Source: Vespa crabro (lineage: Eukaryota; Arthropoda; Insecta; Hymenoptera; Vespidae). Taken from it: a DNA stretch of 64,000 nucleotides. The stretch covers positions 14,452,499 through 14,516,498 of the forward strand of contig NC_060956.1 in NCBI RefSeq assembly GCF_910589235.1, in the 5' to 3' direction. Below are positions 1 through 12,667 of this stretch, piece after piece. The notes below the pieces were generated by a model, which was given only the letters and a program-made list of their open reading frames with translations, ran no database searches and was not told where the DNA came from. The stretch's first letter is position 1. Each line of letters opens with the position of its first letter. A program made the translations under genes and the position numbers.

Positions 1-235
1 TGTTAATTATTAACGTATATATCCTCCATATATACTTAGACATATACGTTGTATGTATATAGATGCATATACATGCCTGTATATGTATATATATATATAC
101 ACACACAAAATCCGCGTATCTGAACGGAAATCATTCCAGAGTCTTTCGAATTAGATATTAACATAAATTAGCACAACAAGACTTCAACTTTTCTAACAAT
201 TAAATATATATGTATATATATATATATATATACAC

Positions 236-284
<49 letters not shown>

Positions 285-1109
285 TATGTATATGTATATG
301 TAGATACCTATACTGTTGTGCGTACAACTATTTTTGATCAAACATTGAATCGTAATATTTTTCCTTTTTTTATTTTTCTTTTCTTTTTTTCTATTTGATA
401 TTTATCTTCTGTTTATATTATATGTACCTATACGTATATACACATCACTTCTCGATGACCTTTTATATACGTGAATATCATTTTGATATCTTTCATAGTA
501 TTTCATGCTTAAAAACTTTTATATTTTATAAAGTCATAACATCAGTCGATATTTCTGATTTCATATAGTAGAAATTGTTAGATGAAAATTATTATTCCGA
601 AAAGTTTTTTACGAATATAGGACCGTTAATACATGAAATTTACGATGTAAAAGCTAGGTAAGATTAATCGAGTCGAGTAAAAAGGAATGTTGAAGAGTTA
701 AGGAGTCTATATCGAATCGAATGGAATGGGAATGATAGGATTTATTCTAATCATTTCTTACGGTTAATGTTTTCGTTCAATTAATTTGTGCCGAGACCCT
801 GTCGTTTTTTCTCATAATTTTATGATAAGCCACGAGCTGTCGGTATCGTAATCTGTATCTAAAGAAGCTTATTTACAAAAAATTGATATATGTAATAAAA
901 TCAAATATATATATATATATATATGACAAAGCTACACATTTTAAAATAAGTGAAACGATTAAAACATATAAATTGATAATTAAAAGTACGTTAAGAAGAA
1001 AGGTAAATTAACCTCGTCCATTTTAACGCAAAGCAACGAAATCTAAAAAATTCAATTTTTTTCAAAATATCATCCTTGGGAACTATTTAAGAATTTAATT
1101 AAACTTCTC

Positions 1110-1163
<54 letters not shown>

Positions 1164-1213
1164 AGTTCTTACAAAAACAAATAAAATTCTCGCGGGGTCT
1201 CCACATTATTTGA
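1..1213. other. AT-rich flank and probable 3' region of the Trp-rich gene
   Basis: No convincing gene is visible. The stretch is AT-rich with TA microsatellites at about 205-290, 905-924 and 1115-1161. A minus-strand AATAAA (tttatt on the plus strand, 741-746) is a possible polyadenylation signal about 470 bases beyond the stop codon of the Trp-rich gene. Short open frames here read through TA repeats and are not genes. Confidence 0.5.
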
Positions 1214-4187
1214 TTATTTATTATGCATCTGGTATTCTTTATTCCCAGATTTCGGAAGCTCTTCTTCCGGACGGTGTACCATGGACGTGAAATTCGTGAT
1301 ATTTGTTAATGTTGGTTCAATCGTCGATCCAATCGTCAATCTTCTTTCTATCGGAGTCAGTGATCGTATAGATTCCTTGTAAAGATATAAAAAGAAAAAT
1401 AAAAGATAAGAAGAAGAGCTAAATTATTAATAAGATTTATTTTTATCTTATAAAATTAATTTTACCTCGATAGCGTTTGCTTTTAAACTCCATAAATTCT
1501 GTTGTCTAAGATCCTCCAATTGTTTTTCTAAAAGATCATTTCGATTATTTTGAGATTCTACGATATCGTTTTTCGATATCGTGTATTTAGGCGATGCAAC
1601 CGCGGAGACAGCAACAAAAGCGTTTCTCGATTTTGCCGAGAAATTCGATACCGTCCCTGGTTTCGAGATTGGCAGAGTAGTAACTCTATGATAACTAAAT
1701 TGTTTCCATTTCGAAGGCCATGGGTTAGTTCTTTCGTAAGTGTTATTCCAGTTGTTTGATTTATGTAACGATAAAATCTCCTTAGAATTATCTATTCCGA
1801 TATTCGTCTCGTTTATTTTCAAAGATCCAGAAGAAACATCGTGATTACCTTTTCCTAAATCAACGTTTTCAGGTTGGCCTTTGTCAAAGCTACGTTTCCG
1901 ATTCCACAAAGCATAATTCTCTTTGTTCGAATAATCGTTCTCAAACTTGGATGGCCAATCAATAATTTTATTCGATTTTAACGATCCACGATCGGAAATA
2001 TTAGATTCGTCTTGCGTTAAATCGTATTCTTTATTCCAAAGATTGACATTTTTGGGTCTTGGAGACCATAATTCAACTTCGTTGATATGTTTTGCATAAG
2101 TTGGAATCGAGCTGCTACTTCCGTTCGATTCAAACCAACGTCGGATCGTAGGTCCAGTAGGATTCTCGTTGAAAGGATCATTTTGAGGTTCAAATCGATA
2201 GGGCATCCACGTAGGTTTATCAGGAGGCATGATCCAGGCACCAACTGATTGTATCTTTGGTAAGTTAGAATTTAAAGCTTCTTTCGTGGACCATATTGTT
2301 TTTGGTTCGTTGTCACGATACCAGTTATTAATGTCATCGTTTAACGGTCCGAATCGACGAATTTCTTCGGATCGAGATTTCTTCCAATCTTTCATATTTT
2401 TTGATTTGGCATTGTAAATACCAAAATCAAATCTATCCTTTGGAACCTTGTACTTTGCAATGGATTCGTTTTCCTGATTCGACGAATTCTTTGAATTTGT
2501 TTGTAAGGGATTCCATTGATCATTTGATATCTTATAAGTTTTCACAGTTTCCTCTTTCGGCCAAATCGTACCCTCTTTTTTGTCTAGGCCTAATTTTTTA
2601 ACCAAATCTGCATTAGGATTGTACGATTTACCATTCTCATCTTTCGGCCATGGCTTCGTATCCGAGGATCTGTACGGCCAAGTCGCTGGATCCGAGGTCA
2701 AACTGTTCCAAGTTGCCATACTAATCTTCGGTAAGGAAACTTTACTTTTACCATATTGTTTCGCCATTTTGGTCGTTGATTTCGATGATTCGTAAGGTCT
2801 GAATTTGGTATCTGATTTGGCATACAATGGAGTTTCCACTGTCTTTCGTTCGATATTATCATGAGTTTTAGAAATTTGATTATTTTCCGTTTGCGACCAT
2901 GGCGGTTTCACTTGAAAAGATTGTGAGCCTGGCCAAACGTTAGGCCCTTCTAATTCCCACGGATATGAGAAACGTCCTTCGTCTTCATTCTCTTCCTGTT
3001 CCTGCCTCTGTCTTTGTCTTCGTTCTTGTGATTCTCTCCATTGCCAATTTCGATCAAGCCGATTTTTCGATACGAAATCCGATTCTTCTTCATAATCGTT
3101 ATCTAACGGTGTCCAATAGTTTCTAATCGATGGCCAAGTTCTACTACGAGCTGGCAAGAAATTATTATTATATTGCGGTTGTTTCCAAGACCATTCATTC
3201 GGTAAACTCGATGGCATAGTACGTCCATCTCTTTCATCCCATCCGTCTCCTTTCCAAGGCCAATTATTATACTTCATAGGTATATCTGGCCAGCTTCTGC
3301 TCATTGCATAATTCTGATTAGGCGGTCTGTACTCTCGATTGTGAACTATATCTTCCTCCCTTTGTCCATCGTCATCCTGATAATCCTCTTGATCCTTTTC
3401 TCGAGAGAAATCTCGAGGTGGTGGGATTATTTGACCGAATCGAAGACGTTGAAGGACTTGTTCCGGTCCTTCATATTCTCCTAAACGATCGATTTGCGAA
3501 TCGAACCTGTTACGTTGTGTGTTTATTTTCTCGAACGGAAAGGGATTCGATTTACTTGACAACTTGTATGCTTTTTGCAATAACAAGGGTTGCCTTTCCG
3601 TATTTAATTCCTTTCGATTATTTGTTGCATCCTGCTGATCGATAAATCGTCGAATCGACGACGAAGTAATCGCTCTTGGTTTCGAATCGGCTGAATAACG
3701 AATTTTAGCAATGTTATCCGATTCAGGCTGAACTTTCTCTTGCCAAGGAGGTCCAAAAAGTTTCTCGGCTAACAATTGCCATTGAATAGACGTCGTTGTT
3801 GACGGAGATATCGTCGTCGTCGTTGTCGTCGACGTCATTGTAGACGGAAGTGTACCTATCTCCGGAGTCATTGTCTTTGTTGAGTGGCGATCTTGCAACT
3901 TTTTTTTCTTCTTCATCTTCTTCTTCTTTTTCTTCTTCTTTGCCTTCTTACGTTCCTTTTGAGAATCATCCTGTGATGCCTCGGTTACCGTAGCAGAGAT
4001 CGTTAATGGTTCATCGTAATTTCTCTTTTCAATATCTTGTATGTTCTTCGAATAATTTAAATCAGCTTTTACTTTCACTAAAATGAAGAATTCAATTTTT
4101 AATTTTAATCTAGGAAGGAGGATGTCTTTGTAATTATCTAGAGAATTGAATTATTATATATATATATATATATATGAAAATTATTAT

Positions 4188-4236
<49 letters not shown>

Positions 4237-6489
4237 TTTAAGAGTTAATTATTGATCACAAAAGTAATTATACAAATTGTAAACGATATTTTGATTTTCT
4301 TATGACTTTTTTGTTAAATAAATTAAATAATTATTACGTTCATTAACTTACTTAAAAACTGTTGTACTTTATCCCATAATTCCAAATCTTCAACTAATTC
4401 CGCCTTAAACTTCAATAAACATTTCACTAAGTTATCTTCCTGATCCTACGGTAAACAATCTCAACAATTGAAAAAATTCGATTTGACAAGTAAAACGGAA
4501 TTTTTTTTGAACGATTCTTACCTTCAATTCGTGCAATTTATCTTTATTCTCTTGCTCGGCTTTGCATTTTTTTAAAAAATACGATTTAAGATTTTTCGCT
4601 GAAGTATCATGTCTATTATCGAACTTTTCTGGCATTTCGTTGGACATATTCCGATAAGAATCCTCTTGAATGATAGACGTTCTTTTATCCTTTGCTCGCT
4701 AAATGAATAAAAAATATTATTTAATAATAACATCAGCTGATATCAATCTCTTGCAATAAGAAAAAAGAAAAGTTCTCTGACATATAATACCTGAACCTAA
4801 ATCATAAAAAATGAATAAGTTAACATATCTGAATGCAGTGGACGCTCAAAAAGATTTATCTTCGCTTCTCACCTCGTTTCTTCCAAAATCTCTTCTCTTC
4901 ACTTGATCAGTTTCCTCGTTCAAACCATTAAAGGTTCCTTCCGAAGGTACGAGACTTTTTAAAACTTGTGTCTCGTTTCCAGCAAGAAGAATCTCTTTCT
5001 GCGTGCTCAATTCTTTCTTCACAGTTGGTACTCGCTTTTTCTTTTTCTTTCTAAGACCATCTTCCTCTATTTTTCGCAAGCCCTTTTCTTTTTTATACTT
5101 CAACAAATCTGCTACCTAGAAAAAAAAGTTAGAGAAGGAAGTTTCTTATATGTTTTTTTCTATTTTCTCATCCATTTTTCTTTTTTATTTTTTTCTTTTT
5201 TTAAACGAACCAACCTCTTTGTCTTCGTGTTTCTTTGATAGTTCATCGGTAATAGCTTCATTGGAAGCTATGTCTTCGTCAGATTTGTTTTCAAGGACAT
5301 TTTCATGCGACTCAAAGTTTTTCACTGTCGAAGAATTGTTCGTATTAGAATTTGTTCTTTCATCTTTTGTCTCATCCTTCGTTTCATCTTTTGACATTGC
5401 TTCATGAGATTCTGCTAAGGCTCTCAATTCATACTCATATTCGTTTCGTTCCTCTCCTTCGTATTCATCCTCCTCAACCTCTCCCGAAACATCTTCTTCC
5501 TCCTTCTCTTCTTCGTCTCCATCGTTGTCTCCATCGCCATCTCCATCATCTTCCTCTTCCTCCTCCTCTTCCTCCTCCTCTTTTCCTTTCTCATCGGAAT
5601 CTCTCACGTGCTTCAAAGAGTCATTCGCCGTGTTAACGCCACTGTTCTTTGCAACGAGAATCTGACGACAACGATCGTGATAAGAAATTCAAGAGAAAAA
5701 AAAGAAAAGAAAGAAAGAAAAAAAAATACAAATCGATCTCCTACTTTCAATTAGTATAAATTACTCACCGAAGTATTATCCACGTTAGATTTTAGATCAG
5801 TCTTGCCATTAACTATAAAAAAAAGAAAAGAAAATAAAGTAAATCTTTATTTTTTTTATGTTTTAGCACATAACTTAATTTATTGGAAACATTACTCTAC
5901 TAGAAAATGTCGATCAATAATAGGACGTTGCGCTTCACAAACGACGAACATTGTCGCCGTTTTTGAGCATCGTTTGATCGATATGAGAGACGATGATTCG
6001 ATAAAGTTTATTTAATGCTAACGCAAACATCGAAATAAGAACAAAAAGAAAATAAAATAAGAGCTCGGTCAATTCGATTAGATTTGATATCTTAAAGCTT
6101 TCTTTGAAAGAAATTTTTTTTAAAGTTCTATAGTCTCATCTTGCCAATGATAGATTAGAAATATAAAGCCGATAAGAAGAACGCAATATACAGATAGATT
6201 TGAAAAATATTTCTTCAGATAATCCTTAGTAAATAATTCTATTAGGATATTATAGCTCCCTTGAGAGAAAATCTGACAACTGTATGAATACTATCGTAGA
6301 TATTACGTCGTTCACTTTGCCGAACTGTAGTCACAGTGAATATTACATATCACTTTAACCCAGTGAGCCAGGTCCAAGTACTCCCTCGCGATATTCACCT
6401 GACTTGCCGTCTATTGGTTCGATCGATAACAACGCTTTTCCACCTATGTCGAAGCCTTCTTCACTTCGTTCAACTCTCGCCATCATGTT

Positions 6490-6536
<47 letters not shown>

Positions 6537-7668
6537 CTCTCTCTCTCTCTCTCTCCCTCTTTCTTTCTCTTTCTTTACCCCTTCTCTAAAAGCGAAGCCG
6601 ACAACGTCCATTCTTTGATCGACAATTGCTTTCAAATCACAATTTCATGTTTCTCAGTACTCTCACTAATAACAGCAAAATATAATGGATTGATTCATAA
6701 ATAAGTGTCGTTAAAAGTTAAGAGTATATTACATTAAAAATACTGGTTATTCTGATTATTTATACGATTATATCAGAATACGATATTTCGAAATCATAAT
6801 TGACTACTTTCTATTATTTTGCATAGTTATCGAATATTTTTTTTTATCAGAATTTCTTTTTCTACAATTTCGAATATACAAATATTTTACATTATTTGTA
6901 TAATTCGTGTTATTGTAATATAAACTTTTTATATTCGAAAGAACATTTATTTTTATAAATGGCTCCGATATAACAGATGAAAATAATTGAATAGAAGACC
7001 TTGCTGATAATAAAGAGAATGTTCTACATTCTCTTTATTCATACAATAAAAACCACACGATCGTCTTTTCTCCAAAGAAAAGTTGGATCTCTTCCAACAG
7101 ATGCTAGACGTTCCTCGCTATTACTTTCATAAAATTGGTTTTCATAAAATTTTCTTAGACTTTAGAAAAATCATTCCTTTCTTTGAATATACATGATCGA
7201 AGAAAAAAAAACATGGATATTTTTACATCGGTATCTGCTTCTCTTTATAACTATACTCGACTAATAAAAGAAATAAAATATCTATGCCCACGCATCGGGT
7301 AGTGAACATACAGCCACGTAGAGTTTCGTTCTCATGTTTAATAATATACTTTTCTCTTTGAATTCCGTTTTCTACTTTTGTATGCGTTGCATTACAACGT
7401 ATTACAGTAGAATAGTCACAGATAAGCTGACATTCATTAAATTTCATCCATTCGTACATTTTTTTTTCCTTTTTCTTTTTTATTTTCCATATGAGTTTTT
7501 TTTATATTTTATCGAAACGTTGGAATTTTTCGTTATTTCAAAAATTCTCAACTAAGTCGATAATTAAAAATATATAAAAAGAAGAAGAAGAAAGAAGAAA
7601 AAAATGATTAAACCAACGATAAAAAGATCCGAAGTTTCTTCGCTAAAACTTCTTATGATTAGCTTTCA

Positions 7669-7717
<49 letters not shown>

Positions 7718-9093
7718 ATAAAGTGGGTCAGACTCAAAAGTGAAGAAAACATCGACTTGGCCTGCTTTCGTGAGGAACCTCTGTATTTATGGGCAGTGGC
7801 TTAATATCGATCTCATGACCTCTGAAAGAATCGAGCGTGCCGATGTGGTCCTTGAAACAAACTCTTTTACTTCATCTTCCTACTTTCTCTTGTTCTTCTC
7901 TCTCTCTCTCTCTTTTTCTCTTTCTCTTCCGGATCCTTTCTATCTTCTTTTATCCTGTTCTGCTCCTCCCTTGAGATATGAATTCGATACTCGATTTAAA
8001 TAGTAAGGGAAGGAGAGGAGAGAGATGGAGAGTAAGAGAAAACACCCCATTTTACAGAGATTGCCTTATAGGCATCTTATGTGATCCAAGAATTATTTCT
8101 CTCTCTCTCTCTCTCTTTTTTTCTTTTTCGCCGTGCCTTTCTTACTAAAACGAAGCTCGACATCCATTAAGCGGACCTCATTATTCGTGACCTACTTTAA
8201 CCCAACTACTACGGTATAACAATGATTCTCCAATTCTCTTTCGTAGCATCCTCGTTAGTTTTATTCATCAAGTAGATATTACCGAACGAAAAGAAAAAAA
8301 AGTAATGCTTTATTTTTCTGAAAAATAGAAAACAAGTCAAAAATATATGACATAATAGATTAACGTTCTCGGAATGATTACATCAGAGACATAATAAGTA
8401 ATCGGCATCGATGCAATAACAAATTTCTCGAAAATCGAATTCCCGCTAGATGATATGATTGTGTACCTTTCCTGCTAATACGGTTATCGATAACTCGATT
8501 ATTGTGTATCGGGATGAGAAAAAAATTATTTCATCCATTCGGGAAAAACATTTATGAATCATCGAAGATAATTGAGATGTATTAATCGTTAAATCGATAC
8601 AAGGTAATCTTATTCGTTATATATTCGTTGTATGTTCGACATTAACGTCGTCAAAAATACGAAGGTATTTGCGTAGGCTCTCGATTGGCCTACCCTAAGA
8701 TATCCTAACTGACCGTGACATCGGACGGTCTCACTATTATCATAGCCTACGATTGAATTTCCGCAAATTAGTTGTCCATAGATATACGATAGAAAGGGCA
8801 TAGTAGAGTCCATAGATGTTAACTGCGTCATCGAATATATCTTTTGTCGACCTTGTAAAATTTTCATCCTTTCAAAACGAAATATAAGACAGACAGACAG
8901 ACAGATAGATAGACAGAGAGAGAGAAAGAGAGAGAGAGAGAGGGAGAGAAAGAGAAAGAGGGAGAGAGAACTAAATTATTCTCTACATCTTTCTTCAATA
9001 AATAGAGAAAAACTCACCGACGATGATAACTGTTGTAATGAGGAGGAAAAATTGCAAGAGGGGGGAAAAGAAAGGAGACGTTGGACGTTTCAT
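1214..9093 (-). CDS. Predicted secreted, tryptophan-rich, cysteine-poor protein of unknown function (8 exons)
   Basis: I do not recognise this protein. Exons in transcript order: 9018-9093, 5769-5812, 5215-5661, 4873-5115, 4522-4698, 4352-4445, 1466-4077 and 1214-1375. Every junction keeps phase, with GT donors and AG acceptors; the sum is 3855 bases, 1284 residues plus TAA. Exon 1 encodes a signal peptide (start MKRPTSPFF, then a hydrophobic run ending TTVIIV). The next part is acidic (Glu/Asp runs), then Lys-rich, then a helical segment with the only two Cys I see in the mature chain (KKCKAEQ and VKCLL), then a poly-Lys block, a Thr-rich patch and a long region with about 34 Trp, often WP or PW. 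No enzymatic domain or membrane helix beyond the signal is apparent. The family is unknown. Exon 1 is the least certain part because intron 1 is 3.2 kb long. Confidence 0.72.
1466..4077 (-). CDS. Large exon 7 of the Trp-rich gene
   Basis: This 2.6-kb exon carries two thirds of the protein. It starts in mid-codon after a TTTTAG acceptor and ends at ANAIE before a GTAAAA donor. It encodes a run of Lys residues, a Thr/Ser patch, then a polar chain with Trp residues every 10-30 positions (SWPDIP, NNWPWKGDGW, TWPSIRNYW, TWPYR, PWPK, IWPK, PWPSKWK). I count no Cys. The C-terminal part is predicted helical (NRNDLLEKQLEDLRQQNLW). The first Met in the exon (MKVKAD) is internal: the A of its ATG comes from the previous exon, so it should not be taken as the start. 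Confidence 0.85.
6487..6570 (+). repeat. CT microsatellite in intron 1 of the Trp-rich gene
   Basis: An interrupted (CT)n run with TTTC interruptions. It is one of several polypyrimidine tracts in this 3.2-kb intron; others lie near 7895-7925 and 8097-8113. Confidence 0.9.
7669..7716 (+). repeat. Poly-A run
   Basis: An uninterrupted A tract of nearly 50 bases inside the long first intron of the Trp-rich gene. No retrotransposon body is visible upstream and no target duplication is obvious, so it is called a simple repeat. Confidence 0.9.
8890..8968 (+). repeat. ACAG/ATAG to GA purine tract
   Basis: ACAG and ATAG tetramers pass into an interrupted (GA)n tract about 50 bases downstream (in gene direction) of the signal-peptide exon of the Trp-rich gene. 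Confidence 0.85.
9018..9093 (-). CDS. Signal-peptide first exon of the Trp-rich gene
   Basis: On the minus strand an ATG at 9093 opens 25 codons: a short basic start (MKRP) followed by a Phe/Leu/Ile/Val-rich core. It ends in one spare G before a consensus GTGAGT donor (9017-9012). The second exon begins with two bases completing a Val codon after a TATAG acceptor (5814-5813), so the phase fits exactly. Both the hydrophobic core and the perfect donor support it. It is too short to stand out as an open reading frame. An alternative first exon at 6399-6486 also fits phase but lacks a signal peptide and has a weaker donor. Confidence 0.65.
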
Positions 9094-10030
9094 GCTTCTC
9101 AGCTGTTTCCTCCTCTCTTTCAATCACTTCGTTTCAATCATATCGCGAATGCTACCTATCGATTAAACGTAACTTAAAATCATATTGAAAAGCTCAGGTT
9201 CGCGATGTTCCCGCCTATCTTTTTGAGCGTGTATACGCATTCACCGATGACAAGTAGTAAAGAGAACGGCCGAACGCGCACTGAGACGAAGCCTCTTCTC
9301 CTACGTTCCTTTCCTATGGAAGACACCCTCTTTTTCCACCCCGTGAGCACCCTTTCCAACAACCTTACACCCCCTCTCGTAACTAGAGTTTCCTGCGAAA
9401 ACCACTCGCGGCGCTTTCAAATATCAAATTTACTTTTTCCTTTTAATCAGTATATGTAGCATCGAATTCAATCAGAAAAGATTGTCATAACATTGTATTT
9501 CTTCCATTTATTATGAACCATAACTTATAAATTTGATACAAATCAATTATCCTGAAACTATTTAATTTCTTTTTTCTTATCTTTTCGATCGATCATTCAT
9601 ATGCAGATAGTTTTAATTTAACAAATTGTTTATATACGCTGATAATAATATTGTAACTTTGTTGAAAAAGTTGAACAAATTCTTCACAATGCCTCAATGT
9701 AATAAGGTAAAAAAAAAAGAAACAATTCAACTCGAATTTAAAAGGAAATGAAGGAAAGCGATTTGATATGTTTTAATAAAAAGGAAATTAAATTTGAACA
9801 TATTGTGTGAAAAGCCTTATTAATTCCAATAATTTTTACTACAAGTGATCTTTTTCCTTCTTCAAATAATGCGGGCATCCAACATTATAAAGAATCAAAT
9901 GATCATTCACATGTATACATACAAAGATTTTTCGTACATGTAGGTAAAGAATGTAGCCTATCATCAGGAGGAAGGGGCCACATTTCTAATGTTCATCACT
10001 TATCGTACACGCATGTACTAGTGTTGTCTA

Positions 10031-10085
10031 CCGTTAGGGGCGCTTTCGCTAAAATTCATTCGGCATTCAAACTCCAGATGGCGCC
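10031..10085 (+). promoter_or_regulatory. Pair of CTCF-like insulator motifs (candidate)
   Basis: CCGTTAGGGGCGCT (10031-10044) and CCAGATGGCGCC (10074-10085) lie 30 bases apart on the same strand in otherwise AT-rich DNA. Both resemble the CTCF core (AG, two to three G/T, GCGC). They fall between two separate genes. This is a motif-level guess only. Confidence 0.4.
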
Positions 10086-10972
10086 TAATTCGGATTGATT
10101 CGCTGTTTTCGGATTGATAATCGAATAACTTTAACGTTACTTTTATCAACATATGTGTCACATATATTTATTAGGAAGCTCTTTTTACGTTTTACATCAA
10201 GAGTCTTTGATTTATTGACACGATTATTAATAAGATTAAGTAAATCATATTTATGAGATCACAATTTTTTACGATCTTTTTAACCTGTTCGAAATAGAAA
10301 TGATTCAAGCTAATGAAACCTTTCATTGAAATTTATTTACTTATTCACCACACGTATGTTTGTTTTTTTTTCTATTAAACTTTTCCTAAATAGCAACTCT
10401 GACTACTATATGTTTTCTTTATTGTATAAATATCAAACACGATACGGTTTTAATTTTGGAAATAAAAAAGAAATAGTTACTTTAAAAGGATATTCGATCT
10501 ATTGCACAAAAAAGAATAATCGTCAATAGTTTATATGAAATACGTTCCTAATAGAAATTTTATCTATGATGACGTGTCATAATCGTTCATTAAAAAGAAC
10601 TATTGAGACACGCCCCCGCCCCCACCCTCTCGTTGCATACATTTTACTTTAATATTTCAATTGATCTATTGCATAGGAATCCATTCAGAACTTAAACGTT
10701 ACAATGGAACATCATCTCAGTTATTTTAGAATTACAAACATTTAATCGTATGGTGTATTATTATGATTATGGTAATTATATTATTTACTGTACACGATCG
10801 TTGGTATATCATAATGAAGGATCTACGTTTTTGTATATTTTATTACTGATTGTAATTATTCATTGTGATAAGACGCGCTATAAATAATTATTTAGGATCA
10901 TTTTGCACGTTTCTTTATGTTGTAACGCAAACGATAGCAAATTTACTTTACTGCAAAATCCAACTTTACAGT

Positions 10973-10973
<1 letters not shown>

Positions 10974-11006
<33 letters not shown>

Positions 11007-11276
11007 TGTATGTATGTATGTATGTATGTATGTATGTATGTATGTATGTATGTATGTATGTATGTATGTATGTATGTATGTATGTATGTATGTATGTATG
11101 TATGTATGTATGTATGTATGTATGTATGTATGTATGTATGTATGTATGTATGTATGTATGTATGTATGTATGTATGTATGTATGTATGTATGTATGCATG
11201 CATGCATGTATGTATGTATGTATGTATGTATGTATGTATGTATGTATGTATGTATGTATGTGTGTATGTATGTATG
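10974..11276 (+). repeat. Long (TATG)n tetranucleotide array
   Basis: About 75 copies of TATG, with a short block of GCAT variants near 11195-11208 and a TGTG variant near 11261. It is followed by (TA)n and (GT)n tracts to about 11370. The period of 4 gives open frames of repeated Tyr-Val-Cys-Met on one strand and Tyr-Ile-His-Thr on the other; neither is a gene. Confidence 0.97.
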
Positions 11277-11315
<39 letters not shown>

Positions 11316-11925
11316 AATATGCATATATATATATATATACTATATATGTCTTATGTGTGTGTATGTGAATGTATATATTAAATGAAATATATTACAAACA
11401 AGTCGGATTCTAAGTCATTCGTTTAATAGAAGACAAAATGGTGTAATAAATAAATACGACCGAAGTGTCTGTCTGGCTAAATAATAATAATTATGATATA
11501 CTTTGAAAAAACAACTTTGTGTAAAAAAGTACATTTTTCTTAAACAAAAAAAATTCATTTGTTTTCACGCGCTAATAATTACCTTAAAAACGCGCGCGCG
11601 TAGTAAAATGCGTCATAATTAACATTAAATCGATAAAGGAAATCGTTAATTTTCCAAAACTCCAATGCCACGCTTTGAAATAGTTTCTAATTAAGAAAAA
11701 GTGAACAAAAATAAAAATGAATGGAAAAAACAAGAATAAACATAATAAAATTATATAACCTCGATATGAAAATGTTCTGTCAGACACGGTACACGCATAA
11801 ATTCCAACTACATTTCATATCGTGTCTCTTGCATCGTTTCTACTCACAATTTAAATATAATTAATCGTCAAAGTTAAACTTGCGATGCAATTGTAATAAC
11901 ATATATGTATATATAATATCTATAT

Positions 11926-12015
11926 TATATTATATTATATTATATTATATTATATTATATTAGATATAATATATAATACGTGTATGTATATATGTATATA
12001 TATATATATATATAC

Positions 12016-12064
<49 letters not shown>

Positions 12065-12066
12065 TA
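11926..12066 (+). repeat. Compound TATAT / TA microsatellite
   Basis: Pentameric TATAT repeats (11926-11962) are followed by TA dinucleotide tracts with a few G and C interruptions to about 12066. Confidence 0.9.
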
Positions 12067-12533
12067 TGTATGAGTTTAATAGTAACGACGATAAAATAAA
12101 ACTTGTAGGTAGAGACGAATTGGAGACCAATTCGAAATAAAGTAATTTTTTTATTCTTTTATACGGTGTCAATTCATACGAAATTATTGTGTGTTAAGTA
12201 GCTAAGTAGCGGTTACAAATGGTGGTCTTTATTTTGAAGATGTCAAATTTTCTTTACTCATTATCGACTCATTGTATTACAGATCGTTCCTCGACTTACG
12301 AAGAAAACCTTTCAATACTTTACACCAGTTTTATCTAAGTCGTCCTGTTTACTAAATGTTATTATTTCATTTCGATCGCATTGCACGCAGGGATATCGGC
12401 TACATAAACGAGGAACATGTATAATAAATATTTGAATAAGAGTTGATACTTACAAGTAGTATGAAGTAGTAGAATGCAGAGTACATATAATATAGCAGCA
12501 GCCATAAAAAGTATCTACTACACACAAGAGTTT

Positions 12534-12602
12534 TTTATTACACTCGCACACAAACTTTCGATCTTACATTTTCTCTCTACGTTTTCTCGCACGCAAGCAC
12601 AC

Positions 12603-12667
<65 letters not shown>

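Larger units (their letters stand above)
9094..12530. other. Intergenic region between the Trp-rich gene and BIRC6
   Basis: No coding region could be supported. The first few hundred bases, upstream of the Trp-rich gene, should hold its 5' UTR and promoter. The rest is AT-rich with a TATG array (10974-11276), a TATAT pentamer run (11926-11962), TA tracts (11990-12066) and a short GC-richer patch near 10020-10090 containing two CTCF-like motifs. Tyr/Cys or His/Thr repeat frames here are products of the tetranucleotide array. Confidence 0.7.

Noticed and set aside
6399..6486. Alternative first exon of the Trp-rich gene beginning MMARVERSEEGF
   Set aside because: It also fits the phase, but the donor (GTGAAT) is weaker and it has no signal peptide. 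The exon at 9018-9093 has a perfect donor and a clear signal sequence. It remains a possible alternative start.
10865..11381. Long open frames of repeated Tyr-Val-Cys-Met or Tyr-Ile-His-Thr
   Set aside because: Pure products of the TATG microsatellite; present in several frames on both strands.
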